Assembly (NCBI GenBank): GCA_028564925.1
Contig: CM053026.1
Span: 603,188,616 to 603,252,615 of the forward strand
Reading direction: 5' to 3'
DNA: 64,000 nucleotides
From: Lithobates sylvaticus
Lineage: Eukaryota; Chordata; Amphibia; Anura; Ranidae
Of this stretch, positions 1 to 11,655 are shown piece after piece. Each line of letters opens with the position of its first letter. Position 1 is the stretch's first letter. The notes under the pieces were generated by a model. It was not told where the DNA came from. It did no database searches and worked only from the letters and a program-made list of their open reading frames with translations. The translations under genes were made by a program, and so were the position numbers.

Positions 1-382
1 GAAACTAGTGAATGATACATATTCCAGTAACTCCCTAAAAATCCTAGCTCTGTTTTGTAAACACCTATCAGACTTATACTCAGCAAAAAACACTTTCAAC
101 TAAACCCACGCAACAGACCTGTTCTCCAATCTCAACCTCCCCACTCTATCACCATTGCAGTGCACATCCCTTGAGCAACCCATCTCTGATCTAGAAGTCC
201 GCACTGTGATCAAAACCTTGAAAGCCAACAAGCGCCCAGGCATGGACTACTTTACGACCGCCTACTATAAGCATTTTGCAGACATTCTTATTCCTCTACT
301 AGTCAGAGCTTTCAATTCAATCCTGAAAGGCCACTCACTCGTGGCCATTATCTCTATGCTGCCTAAACCCCAATCGGATGAT

Positions 383-441
383 CATAGTTACATAGTTACA
401 TAGTTAGCTAGGCCGAAAAAAGACACAAGTCCATCATTGGG
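383..441 (+). repeat. Dispersed TACATAGT-type repeat patch inside the LINE
   Basis: Three tandem copies of an ACATAGTT octamer are followed by a GAAAAAAGACACAAGTCCAT motif that I recall from dispersed repeats of frogs and fishes. It replaces about 35 codons of the LINE between the KPQSDD stretch and the LVHKKQVGF stretch. The family is not identified with certainty. Confidence 0.45.
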
Positions 442-702
442 TCTCTCGTCCACAAAAAACAGGTAGGGTTTATGCCTCTAAGGCAAGCTCGAGATAATAT
501 CCACAGGGCAGTCCTCATAGCCCATGCAGCCTGCAAACGCCACATAATGGCCTGCTTCGTGTCATTGGACATTAAAAAAGCATTTAAAACCCTCTCCTGG
601 CCTAACTTATAGTTTGTGCTCTGACGTTGTGGTTTTGGTCCGCACTTCTTAACCTGGATATCCTCTTTATACACCTCCCCTACAGCCCATCTTAAGTATG
701 CA

Positions 703-1470
703 TACAAAATAGGACAGCGCCAATCAGCAACAAAGCTCTTTAATACCAGTTAAAAAATGACATAATATCACTTACATGGTAGTACGGGAAGATGTGCAGG
801 GTAGGGGTCCCTATCTCTACACTTGACAAAGGAGCTCGCAGGCGCCGTGTGTACCTTGCGCATGCTCAGAAACGCGTTGTGTCCCCTGTCTGTCTACGTC
901 ACACGCTGCCTTCCACGAGCCGCCTCGTAGTCCTCTGAGACGCGGGACAAAGCTGAGCTCCCCCCGGCATCCTGCGACCAACACTATAGGACTACACTGC
1001 GAATCTGTGATGCACATGTGACCGCAATTATCTTGTTTGCACATCTTCCCGTACTACCATGTTAGTGATATTATGTCAGTTTTTAAACTGGTATTAAAGA
1101 GCTTTGTTGCTGAGTGGCGCTGTCCTATTTTGTATTCTTTTCCTCTATGACTGAGCCGGCTTCGCTCCTGAGAATAGCAGCCTTCAGCAACCAGTGTACC
1201 CTCCATTTGATCATCCGTCCAGCAAAACAACATGGATTGAACTTATTACTTGATTCTTGCACTTTAACTCTAATTTTCCCTTTTAAAGTGGACTTGGACA
1301 TTATACTTTGAAAATCAGAATATTTGCTAGTACATTCACTTGTAAAACCCTTTGACTATTTTTATTTTTATATTTATTATTATTATATATTTTTTTTTTA
1401 CTTTTAATTTAATTTTATTTATATTTATATTACACCTGCTTACTGAGCGCCTGTGTCATTTTGTTATATA
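703..1470. mobile_element. 768-bp palindromic insertion with 14-bp target duplication
   Basis: The LINE target ATCTTAAGTATGCA is present at 689-702 and again at 1471-1484, and the LINE reading continues across the gap. The insert opens with an arm of about 95 bp (703-797) whose reverse complement lies at about 1040-1136, making a large foldback around a GC-rich centre with the motif GCTCAGAAACGCGTT. The remaining 1137-1470 is AT-rich with no gene seen. The 14-bp duplication suggests endonuclease-primed insertion rather than a cut-and-paste transposase. Family unknown. Confidence 0.75.
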
Positions 1471-3311
1471 ATCTTAAGTATGCAGGATATAAATCTGACC
1501 CTTTTCCCATACAACATGGGACAAGACAGGGGTGCACCCTATCCCCACTTCTTTTTGCCCTAGCCATCAAACCCTTAGCCCAACTAATCCATTCCAATGC
1601 TGATATCAAGGGGGTGGAGCTAGAAGGGCACCAACATAAACTCTGTCTATTCGCGGATGATATCCTTCTCTTCTTATCCTCCACCCTAACCTCTTTACCT
1701 AATCTCCTTAAAATCTTAGACCAACTTGCATTAATATCCGGCTTAGTAGTGGACCCAGAGAAATCTAAAGCCCTCAATACATCAATATCCCCCTCACAAA
1801 TACCACAACTTCAGCAAACTCTACCATTTTTTCGGTCCCCTCAATACCTTTCCTAACTGGGAATCAACTTGACTGCAGACCCCAACATACTGTATTCCAC
1901 CAACTACCCAGCAATGTTGACCCATTTAAACAATCTCATGTCCTCGTGGTCCGTGCTCCCCTTGGCGTGGATGGGCCTCATCACTGTTACCAAAATGGAA
2001 ATCTTGCCGAAAACACTTTACCTTTTCTGAACCTTGCCGATCCCAACCCCATCACACTTTTTAAGAATCCTGCAGCGTTGTGTGTTCAGCTATGTTTGGG
2101 GCAGTACAAGACCTTGTGTCATAAGGCACATCCTATACCTTTCTAAACTTAAAGGAGGCCTAGGCCTCCCTAACATCACCAAATGTTATCATGCTGCGCA
2201 CCTGTCTCAATTCCCCAAATATCACGCAACACAGGAAATTCCCTTCTGGGTGGCACTAGAGTCAGAAGAATGAAACCCCCTATTCGTAGCCAATCTTTTG
2301 TGGCTCCACCCAAGAGACCGCAGATCACTAAGCAGCCCAATAACCTGTCACTCCTTAACAAATTGGGACAAAATAAGTTTGGCTTCCAATCTACTCACAA
2401 TCCGCTCCTGTCATTCCTCCACAACCCAACCTTCCCCTAATTATTCCACAAATGGTCCTCTGCTAACCTTATTCAGGCCCACAGGTTTACAACTCTGATG
2501 CTTTTAAGTTGTTCCCGACCCTCTGCGAATCTCATGGCATTCCCAACTAGGAAATTTTCCGATATCTCCAAATTAGGCATTTTCTTGCCTACGAAGAAAC
2601 ACATCCATACCCGCCATGTCAACATTCGAACGCACATGCAAAATGGACCCCCATGTTCGTGGTTTAATTTCCACCATATATGCGCAGTTTTTGGACCCAC
2701 CATCTCATACCCCTACACCCTATGCAGCTAAGTGTGAGAGAGATCTGGGTCTCCATCTGGACACCAAAGACTGGGCGGAGATCTGGGAAGCTACCAAGTC
2801 AGCGTTGCAGAATATAGTGGCGTTGGAAACTAATTATAAGATTCTTATGCGCTGGTATTTGCTCCCTGCTCGGATTGCTAAATTCCATCCCACTTACCCT
2901 CCCAATTGCTTCCGTGGAAGCAATTATCTTAGACAAAGTAAAAAAATATAATCGCCGATGGAAACCATGGGTAGATCATTATCTCCCTTCTGACTTCGAC
3001 CAAACACTACTGTCCCCATAACCCCCATACTTTTATCGCTAGAGACCATTGAATAAAAAACCCTAATCCTCTCTCATACTTCACCCCCCGGGACACACCC
3101 TCGCTTTATTTGTCCCCCCCCACCCTCTTAGATCCCCCACCCTCTACTTCCTCCTATTATCCACTACCCTCCTGTCCCCCTTCCCTACCTCCCCTCTAGA
3201 TTCTCTCACTCTCTTTTCTTTCTACTCTCCTACTTCTTCTTCAGATTTACGCAGCCTCAGCCTAACACTGATTACCCCAAACAGGGACAGCCCCTCCATA
3301 TGATAACACCC

Positions 3312-3758
3312 TTAAAGTGGTTGTAAACCCTTACAGACCACTTTGACCTACAGGTAAGCCTAGATTAAGGCTTACCAGTAGGTCCAAGAAATATCTCCTT
3401 AACCGACACTGTTAAGGAGATATTTTACAAAAAAAGGGCACCGCTGTCTATCATGCATGCGTGCCGTAGGCAACGGCGCAGGCGCACTGGGCAAGTGAAG
3501 GCAAACATGCTGTCACTTACGGCGCCTGCGCGCATGCACTGGAGGGACGTCATCGCTGCTCCGGCCACTCACAGCGCCGGAGCAGCGATACCCAGAAGGA
3601 AGAAGGACGCTTCGTGGAAGAGGGGACATCGATGACCTCGCTGTGTCAGGTATGTGACACATAATAGGCTACTATAAGATGCATAGTAGTCCATTATGCT
3701 TTACCTTTGCAGGGAAACAAAGAAGAAGTAAACCCATCAGGGTTTACTTCCTCTTTAA
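3312..3758. mobile_element. MITE with TTAA target duplication
   Basis: Bounded by TTAA at 3312-3315 and 3755-3758. The ends are imperfect inverted repeats: AAAGTGGTTGTAAACCC on the left matches the reverse complement of GGGTTTACTTCCTCTTT on the right. There is no transposase. TTAA duplications are typical of piggyBac and Kolobok elements; which one mobilised it cannot be told here. Confidence 0.75.
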
Positions 3759-5520
3759 AATGATAGCAGAACCTAGCATCACGCAAACTTTACTCACGCA
3801 AACTTTACATTCTTTCTAAAAATAGCCTATGTTGATCCCCAAACTGCCTAGCTCATGACACTGATCTACATACTCCAAATGTTATATGTTGTTTTTTGAC
3901 AGTTAGATGGCAAAGTAATTTAAGTAGGTTTAGTCATCCTGAGGGAAAATCCTTCTCCCCTGCCTCCCATGTTTGACCTAGCTGAGCAATTTGGGTTAAC
4001 CACACCCCCAAGCATAGAGTAACGCAATAGCTATAGCACATTAACTATCTGTTATGAATGCTTTTCTTACCAAACTAACATGGGCTGCTTCCCCGTACAT
4101 CAGGCGTGATATTATTCACTTTGTAACCTACGACTGTTACTGTACTTGTTTGTTATCCTTTTCTTCCTCTACCAATAAAATTATTTGAACAAGAAGAACT
4201 TTTCCTCACACCCCTGGCCTCTTGTTTGAAGGGATTTATCAGAATCCAAATTTTAAGCAGCCCAAATTTGACATTTGCAGGCAATTTAAACAGCATTTTG
4301 TAAATGTCGGTTTTGCTGTGGTGGGTTGTAAATCTTATACAGATACACCACTTTCCAGGTAGATTAAAAGAACCCCCAAAGCATATTTTTTTAAAGGAAT
4401 TTTGCATTTTTATTGTTATACTTTAATCATTATTAAAATCGCTGATCCACATTGCTTTGGTACACTTTCCCCAGGGCAGAGCCCAGACCCTCATTTCACT
4501 TGTTTAAATAAAGCCTGAGAGCCTATTAGCCTAAAAACTGGCCATTACTATTTTTTAGGTTTCTTCTTCCATTGAGTTTCCAAGGGGGTTAAATTTATCA
4601 CCGTCACTTCAGTGATGTTCAGCAATCCCACCCTAAACTGAGCTGGCCAGGGCCCAGCTCCCCATGTTATTAGAGTGACAATCCCTTGCCTGTTAACCTA
4701 CTGTTTTTTAACATTCAGCTCCCACTGACTTCAATGAGGTTCGATTTTGCACCCTAACTTCAGTAGTGTTCAGGGAACCCATCCTGAACTAAACCCAGGC
4801 ATGTCCAGCTCATCAATATTCTCCACAATAAACTGTGGGCTTACATATTGTGCACAGTGTCTATAAAATGTTTTGGTAAGTGGTCCCCTTAGCTCACCCT
4901 GGCCCCTGATGCTAGTAATTAAGTAGCCTAAAGGGTATTAGTATCCAGACTAGTTTGCCGTGACCTATCTATTTATTTATTTTCTCTATGTTGCTTTTTA
5001 GTTTAAGTGATAGCCATATGGTTTCTCACTATGTTTTGTGTTATGTTCACAGGAATAGAGTCAGGCTGAAGTAAAGACTAGGCCCCCAGTAAATTCTTTG
5101 GCTCTTTGTATTGGGCGGTCAATCTAGTTAGATCAATGTATGTGACTGCTCAACTGACAGTGAAACTCATTGGCCTTTCCAGGCCTTCTTATCATACGAA
5201 GACATGTTAAACCTTTCTTACTGTACCTGCTGCATCCACAACATGTTACATTCATTACACAATGTACTCTGTAACTGATGCTTACTGTAATTGCTCTTTA
5301 TTTTTCAATAAATTCTTTGTCAATAAATTTCTTTGGTCAATTAATGCAATCCATAGTGGATATTTTCATAGCAAGCTGTCTGGTATCTCTCATGCTCAAG
5401 ATTCTGTCAAAGAAAACATTTTAACAAAGGTTTTTTTAAAAGCTGATTGTTAGCCTACCAAAATGCAGCCTACCAAAGGTGTTGTAATAGTGACTATGGA
5501 GTTATTGCATTACTTCTTAC
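3759..5520. other. No gene recognised
   Basis: AT-rich sequence with short unsupported frames only. No inverted ends, tandem array or coding motif was recognised. Confidence 0.6.
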
Positions 5521-5529
5521 TTTTTATTG

Positions 5530-6645
5530 TGAAATACAGTTCTGTGCAAAAGTTTTAGGCAGGTGTGAAAAAATGCTGTAAATTAAGAATGCTTTCAGAA
5601 ATAGAAGTGCTAATAGTGTATTTGTATCAATTAACAAAATGGAAAGTAAATGAACAGAAGAGAAATCTAAATCAGATCAATATTTTGTGTTACTACCCTT
5701 TGCCTTCAAAACAGCATCAATTGTTTAAGGTACACACAGTGCTTGTGCATACAGTTTTTAAAGAAACTCAGCAGGTAGGTTGTTCCAAACATCTTGGAGA
5801 ACTAACCACAGATGTTCTGCCTCAAGTTCTTCTGTCTCTTTTTATAATCCCAGACTCGATAATGTTAAGATCAGGGCTCTGTGGGGGACAGACCATCACT
5901 TCCTGGACTTCTTGTTGTTCATTACACTAAAGATAATTCTTAAAGTGGTATTAAAAGTACTTTTTTTTTTAAATAACAAACATTTTGTTCAAACCTGTTC
6001 TGTTCAATGGCATTGGACAGAGCAGCCATGATTCTCGTCTTCTTGGGTCCCCAATTGCCGCTTGCTCCTGGCTCCTTCTGTTCTCCAAGTGCCCCCAAAG
6101 TAAGCTGCTTGCTATGGGGGCACTTGTGAGCCCTTGCTCCCGAGCCATGGTCTTTGTATCATTAAGACACACAGAAAGGGGCTTGGTCCCGGCCCCCGCT
6201 CCCTCCTCATTGGCTGTTATTGACAGTAACAGGAGCCAATGACCCGGGAGAGCACGTTCTGTGCGCATCGCTGGATCACGATTGGACTCGAGAAAGTATT
6301 GGGGGGGGCTACGGGGGGAGCTGCATACTGAAGGTTTTTTACCTTCATGCATAGAATGCATGAAGGTAAAAAAACATTCAGCCTTTAGGACCACTTTAAT
6401 GACATTGGCTGCATGTTTGGGTCCATTGTCCTCCTGAAATTTGGGGCAAATTGTGCAAACCTCTCATGGTATGGCATGATGGATAATTATCTGTCTGTAT
6501 TTCTTGGCATTGAGGACACCATTGACCCTGACCAAATCACTGTGACTCATCCGTCCAGAGCACATGCTGCCATTTTTCTGCATTCAAGCTCCTGTGTTTT
6601 CATGCATAGGGCAAGGAAACAAGGCTAATAACTATGGTGTTATTG
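5530..6645 (-). pseudogene. Tc1-like transposase remnant, split by a MITE
   Basis: Reading the minus strand from about 6645 downwards gives a motif HVLWTDES (first catalytic Asp region of Tc1 transposases), then a stretch like NAKKYRQIIIHHA, then FQEDNGPKHAANVIKN, the second-Asp motif of the DD34E family, with the SPDLNIIES third-residue motif further on. A TTAA MITE (5940-6399) sits exactly between codons of the NVIKN segment. The element appears to end near 5530 with CAGTTCTGTGCAAAAGTTTT. The N-terminal DNA-binding part is missing and the frame is decayed. Confidence 0.8.
5940..6399. mobile_element. TTAA MITE inserted in the Tc1 remnant
   Basis: TTAA at 5940-5943 and 6396-6399; ends TTAAAGTGGT and ACCACTTTAA. 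It contains a small inverted repeat (CCTTCATGCAT/ATGCATGAAGG) near 6342-6366. Removing it restores the Tc1 reading on either side, so it is younger than that copy. Confidence 0.8.
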
Positions 6646-6659
6646 TATTATTTCTTCCT

Positions 6660-8197
6660 TTTTATTGTTAAATATATACACTTAAAAGTGAAATGTTGGG
6701 CTGCAAAATTGCATGTGGTCTGTCATTTCTCAAATTTATTAAATACGGACTGTACAATATTTTTTGTCTCTTGTCTCAGACATAATGCATACTAATTTTA
6801 ATTTCATCCTCTAATTTTTTTATTTTTTTTTTATTTCTGACACTTTTGCTGTAAAAAAATGAAAAAAGGATGAGGTTCTTCCCAAAATTTTCTGTAAAAA
6901 AAAGGATGAGATTCTTCTCAAAATCCATATCAGACTTTTCAAATCTGGTACTGATTTTTAAGGTGAACCATATGCAAAAAAAAACACCATGATCCCTTCC
7001 CCAACAAAATCCATACCAGACCCTAATCGGAGCATGCAGTTGGCCAGAAAATGAATGGACTGGGTGATGTCACTGGTTACTAAGGACATGGTGGGTGTGT
7101 TGTGTAGTAATATGTTGTACACTTTGCTTGCTTAATTTTTCTGGAGAAGTTAGAACTGGAGGGGAGAGCAGTATCATATGCATTCCACAAATTAATGGGT
7201 TTGGTGACGTCACTGATTGCTAAGGATGCGGTGGGTGCCAATACCCCCCACTTCCTTCACAATCATTGACAGGAAAGAAGCCCTTCTATATAGTAGCAGT
7301 AGAAATACTGCCATTATATATGGAGTTTGGCTTGGCCGAATGGATAAAAGTTTGGGTGTTTAGACAAATACAAGCTCACCCCTAGTAAAGAGTGTTGAGT
7401 GACTATGGAAAAAATATCTAGACACCAAAAACCTTGCAATCCCCTTCATTCTAGAGCCAGCCTATGCCTAGATAATTATTTGGTGTGTACATTTTTTTTT
7501 TATTAGAATATTTTTTTCTAGGATTATTATATACCACATAGAAACCAGTTCTCAGAACATTTTTTTTATAGCATGCACAGTTTCCATAGAAACAGAATGT
7601 TGTGCGATAATTACTAGTTTTCTTCTCGGTTGGATTTAAAAATCTATTACAGATTATAGGAAATTAAAATAAAGAAATATATATATAAAAATTGTTAATA
7701 GATAGCTGTCCTAAATTGATATATTACGTTTGTTTCTCTTTTTTGAAAGTATTGCTTTAGATGAAAAAAAACGCTATCATCAAACCAGAATGTTTTGCTT
7801 TTAACTGACTCATTTAGACACAGTTTATCTGCATTCTCATCTTTTTAATTATCCTGCATCCTGGCTTTAAAAACTGCAGGCCTGTATGATCTTCCAGAAA
7901 TAGTCTCTCTTTGAGCAAACTGGAACTTGTTTAGTACATAAGGCAGCATCTGAGGCATGTGATCTAGCAAATAATGATGTGATAGAAGACTACAGCAGTA
8001 CTCATAGGTTTTGTAAAAAGGAAACTACCAAACCTGGGGCCATGAGAGTACAGAAGGAAAGATTTTAAAGTAAATTGATTGGACTGACAACTTTAGTACA
8101 GCTATCATAGTTCCCAGACAGTATTTGCAGTCCACTTGATAGTTTTTATCTGTAATTTGCAATTGGTCTTTAATTTTTTCAGTGAAAGCACTTGTAC
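6660..8197. other. No gene; one diverged direct repeat
   Basis: AT-rich. A segment around 7052-7095 (ending GACATGGTGGGTG) recurs in diverged form about 140 bp later at about 7192-7235 (ending GATGCGGTGGGTG). No coding motif seen. Confidence 0.5.
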
Positions 8198-8199
8198 TA

Positions 8200-9347
8200 C
8201 AGTGCCATGAAAAAGTATTCACACCCGTTGAAATTTTCCATATTTTGTCATGTTGCAAACAAAAACGTAAATGTTATTTATTGGGATTCTATGTGATAGG
8301 CCAACACAAAGTGGCACATAATTGTGAAGTGGGAGGAAAAACTATAAATGTTTTTCAAAAATAAAATAAAATAAATATGTGAAAAGTGTGGTGTGAATTT
8401 GTATTCAGCCCCCTTTACTCTGATACCCCTACCTAAAATATAGTGGAACCAATTGCCTTCAGACGTCACCTAATTAGTAAATAGAGTCCACCTGTGTGTA
8501 ATTTAATCTCAGTATAAATACAGCTGTTCTGTGAAGCCCTCAAAGGTTTATTAGAGAACCTTAGTGAACAAACAGCATCATGAAGGCCAAGGAACACGCC
8601 AGACAGGTCCGGGATAAATTTGGGGAAAAGTTTAAAGGTTAGGCTATAAAAAAATATCCCAATCTTTGAACATCTCACTTTTTGGCCTAAATGCAAAACG
8701 CTATGTGTGGCGGAAAACTAACACTGCACATCACCCTGAACACAACACCCCCACCGTAAAACATGGTGGTGGCAGCATCATGTTGTGGGGATGCTTTTCT
8801 TCAGCGGGGATAAAGAAGCTGGTCAGAGTTGATGGGAAGATGTATGGAGCCAAATACAGGGCAATCTTAGAAGAAAATCTGTTAGAGTTTACAAAAGACT
8901 TGAGACTGGGGCGGAGGTTCAACTTCCAGCCGGACAACGACCCTAAACATACAGCCAGATCTACAATGGAATGGTTTAGATCAAAGCATATTCATGTGTT
9001 AGAATGGACCAGTCAATGTCCAGACCTAAATCCAATTGATAATCCGTGGCAGGACTTGAAAAATTCCTGTTCACAGATGCTCTCCATCCAATCTGACAGA
9101 GCTTGAGCTATTTTGCAAAAGAGAATGGGCAAACATTTCACTCTCTAGATGTGCAAAGCTGGTAGAGACATCCCCAAAAAGACTTGCAGATGTAATTGAA
9201 ACAAAAAGTGGTTCTACAAAGTATTGACTCAGGGGGGCTGAATACAAATGCATGTGCCACTTTGTGATGATCTATCATACATTTACATTTTTGGTTGTAA
9301 CATGATAAAATGTGGAAAATTTCAAGGGGTATGAATACTCTTTCAAG
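8200..9347 (+). mobile_element. Tc1-like DNA transposon, internally deleted
   Basis: Flanked by TA at 8198-8199 and 9348-9349. Long inverted ends start CAGTGCCATGAAAAAGTATT on the left. On the right their diverged partner ends GAATACTCTTTCAAG, and similarity continues inward for roughly 100 bp (AAATTTTCCA, CATGTTGCAA). The 5' leader before the ATG closely resembles a Tc1 family I know from fishes and frogs. At 1.15 kb it is shorter than the usual ~1.6 kb, because part of the transposase is deleted. Confidence 0.9.
8582..9227 (+). pseudogene. Tc1-like transposase, N-terminal and catalytic fragments
   Basis: The start MKAKEHARQVRDKFGEKF (8582) is followed by a frame break near 8638. A junction near 8675 then jumps from the helix-turn-helix region directly to LNAKRYVWRK, so most of the DNA-binding domain and the first catalytic Asp are gone. 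The rest is continuous: GGGSIMLWGCF, FQPDNDPKHTA (second Asp) and CPDLNPIDNPW, where the third catalytic Glu of the usual PIENLW reads Asp. A frame shift near 9100 precedes the C-terminus ETKSGSTKY and stop at 9225-9227. The copy is inactive. Confidence 0.88.
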
Positions 9348-9349
9348 TA

Positions 9350-9720
9350 CCCACAATCGATGCTGAACATAATAATCTCATAGTCAGAGCTGGTGCTAGA
9401 CTAGACTATTTTTCACCCTAGACAAGACCAGCTACTTGCACCCCCCCACCCCATGATGATACCATTATATTAAAATAGCATATGATTTGCAGTCCAAGTC
9501 CAACTTATGATACATTTCTTAACATTTTCAAATGCAGCCTGTGCAGGGATGCTTTCTCACCACCTTGCCAACTTTAGTTCGGTGTGGGGACTGACTGGGG
9601 AGCTGGGAAGATATGATGTTGCATGCAGTATGGCTTGCATGGCACCTCATTGGCTGGGTATCTCTAATTTACAGTGTAGCACCGTCTAGTGTGTGCTACT
9701 AGTGTAAGAGTAGGAAAAAG
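9350..9720. other. No gene recognised
   Basis: No open frame with motif content and no repeat structure I could name. Confidence 0.5.
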
Positions 9721-10740
9721 CATAATTTGGCCAGGATTTACCTGAGTCATTGAATTGGGTCAGGGTTACTAGAGGCCAGGACTTAATGACTCATCCTGGC
9801 AGCTCTCTGGTGCCTCTCCCTGGTGTTTGGAAGGTTGGAGAACCTTCTAGAACTAGAGGGCAGGTGTTAGGAGGAGCTGTAATGAATATTCATGGGGCCT
9901 CAGCCAATCCCCAGAAGTGGGCTGGCAGGAAGGCATAGACAACCCCATAAATAAACATGGACAAATCCAGCAGGGGAGTCGGGTTGAAGATGAAGATGGT
10001 GTGCTGAGGAGAGGCTGTCCGTGACCCTTGAGGGAACCCCTTGCCGGGGAGGGGTAATACCTTGGGCTGGAGGCTCAGGTTAGGTGGCCTAGAAGGATCC
10101 CACCACAGGAGGCAGTTGGAAGAGAACCTTCAGGAGAGGCAGCTGGACAGAGCAATAGAAAGACAGTGAGTAGAGATTAGCACTGAGCAGGGACAACACA
10201 AGGGGAGGTACTGAAACAGTGCTCTCTGAAGACAGCAGTGGGTTTAGTCTTCATCCTTGCCCTGGGGAATCTCCATGAAAGTGTGCCAGTCGGGCAGGAC
10301 TGGGGCAGAAAGTCAGTTAGGAGGATTGTGAGTAAGATCAGCCAGGTGTGGCAGGTGGCAGCCAGGTAGGCTAGCAATTTCCTGCAAGCAAGTGGAGATG
10401 GGATCAGTGACCACAAGGGAAGCAGAAGGAGTAATGTTATGTTGTTTGCTCTCTACACAACTTTGTCAAAGGACTGAGAGTTCCTGCCTGTAATGGACTT
10501 TTGCTGAGCTAACAACAAAACTGTTAGTTACCCCAAGAGAGAGCAGCAGGTGCTTTGCTGAGAAAACCAAGTTTGTGCAGGAGGAAGGAAAAGTGGACTT
10601 TTTGTAAATAGGGAGAAATTTTCCCTTTGTGCATAGTTCTGGACATTTTTCAAGTTGGGCATCCCATTAATTTTCTTACCCCATCCAAGTTATCAACCCC
10701 TAATAAAACATCAAAACAAGCCAAGGACTGTTTTCTGTGT
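9721..10740 (+). other. LTR-like or transcript-like segment of unknown origin
   Basis: A CCAAT sequence (about 9905), an ATAAATA box near 9949 and an AATAAA signal near 10701 are spaced as in a promoter-to-poly(A) unit, and the sequence is unusually purine-rich. It could be an old LTR or part of a host transcript. No termini or target duplication were found, so neither reading is firm. Confidence 0.2.
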
Positions 10741-11119
10741 TGGAATGCATGAAGAAAAATGCTGTGTGCCTGGTCATGTAGCAGTAAGGAATCCTGAAGT
10801 TTTCAGGCAATGACTTTATCTCCAGCTAACATCATCCAATCCTACAGCGGTATGCAGAATGTCCGCGCAGTGTGTGGTGAACATTGGCGGACTGTGTGGG
10901 GAAACCAGTGGAGTGTTAGGAAGCTGGTGGAGCACGGGCATAGAATTTTTTTTTCCTGGGGGGTTCAGCTTTCAAACTGCAAGATGCTGCCTCTTGCACT
11001 TCTAAGTAAGGTTGGCTATGGAGGTGTTTTCTGAAAGCAGTGGGTCTGTGTTCAAGATATAACGTCTCTTGACTTTGAAAAAGAAAGTGTGATGAGCAAA
11101 TATTGTGCTGAATATTGTC

Positions 11120-11655
11120 TGTCGCTTAAAGGGACACAGGAGTTCAGGAGTTGGTAGTAAGAGATGTAGATTTTAGGGGTCAGTAGTAAGTAGGGGGGGG
11201 GCTGACATTTTTGAGAATAGTTATGTTTAGGCAGGAATACCACTTTAATAACAAATGAAAGAAGATACCAACCACATATTTTGTGGGTCAACAGACTAAT
11301 ACACCTCCAGTGTGACAAGCAGGGCAGAATGAGGCATGTGTAAGGTGCTTTGAAAGGGGAGGAATGTTTAGGTGGGTAGGAAAGAGATGGAATGAGGGGG
11401 AGGTGGGGGGTAGTTTCTGTAACTTGAGGTGGGTGACAGAGAGGCACAATGTTTAGGAAGGGATGAAGGGAGGTGCTATACCTGGAAGATTGAAGGTGTG
11501 GTGGTATAAGGGGTATGGGGGGTAGGTGAGTTGGTATGGGGGGTAGGTGAGGTGGTATAGTAAAGTAGGTGAAGTGAAATGGTAGAGTAGGTGAGGCAGT
11601 ATGGGGATAGGTGAGGCGGTATAGTAAAGTAGGTGAAGTGGTATGGTAGAGTAAG
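11120..11655. repeat. Degenerate GT/GA-rich repeat
   Basis: From about 11500 the strand repeats short modules such as GGTGAGGTGGTAT and GTAGAGTAGGTGA, leading into the 25-bp array. Upstream (about 11128-11255) a TTAAAGGGAC...ACCACTTTAA pair may be a diverged TTAA MITE. Confidence 0.35.

Larger units (their letters stand above)
155..3021 (+). pseudogene. LINE ORF2 remnant (reverse transcriptase and C-terminal domain)
   Basis: Visible in order: RT block 0/1 with a K.PGMD motif (155-380); an RT segment around 449-600 reading QVGF, then VSLDIKKAF (the first catalytic Asp region); and after the insert the block GTRQGCTLSPLLF and the catalytic FADD box (about 1500-1680). The thumb and C-terminal region follow, with GGLGLPN and YHAAHL near 2150-2200 and an ETNYKILMRWY motif near 2830. 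The last codons spell a basic tail ending at TAA 3019-3021. Frames shift several times and the zinc-knuckle stretch is largely lost after NCFRG, so it cannot encode an active polymerase. Confidence 0.85.
1..3311 (+). mobile_element. L1/Tx1-like LINE, eroded, interrupted, window-edge truncated
   Basis: A plus-strand non-LTR retrotransposon enters from the left edge and ends in a C/T-rich 3' tail near 3300. Only ORF2 sequence is visible, and the endonuclease would lie outside the window. It is broken by an insert at 703-1470 and by a deletion/repeat patch at 383-441. The 3' UTR (about 3022-3311) holds an AATAAA near 3051 and long pyrimidine runs. Assignment to the L1/Tx1 group rests on the RT motif order and on a C-terminal domain resembling the better preserved LINEs later in this window. 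Confidence 0.85.

Noticed and set aside
4153-5453. Short frames that might be host exons
   Set aside because: No splice context, domain or codon signal. AT-rich chance frames.
9721-10740. A complete LTR retroelement
   Set aside because: Only promoter-like and poly(A)-like signals are visible. No partner LTR, target duplication or coding sequence.
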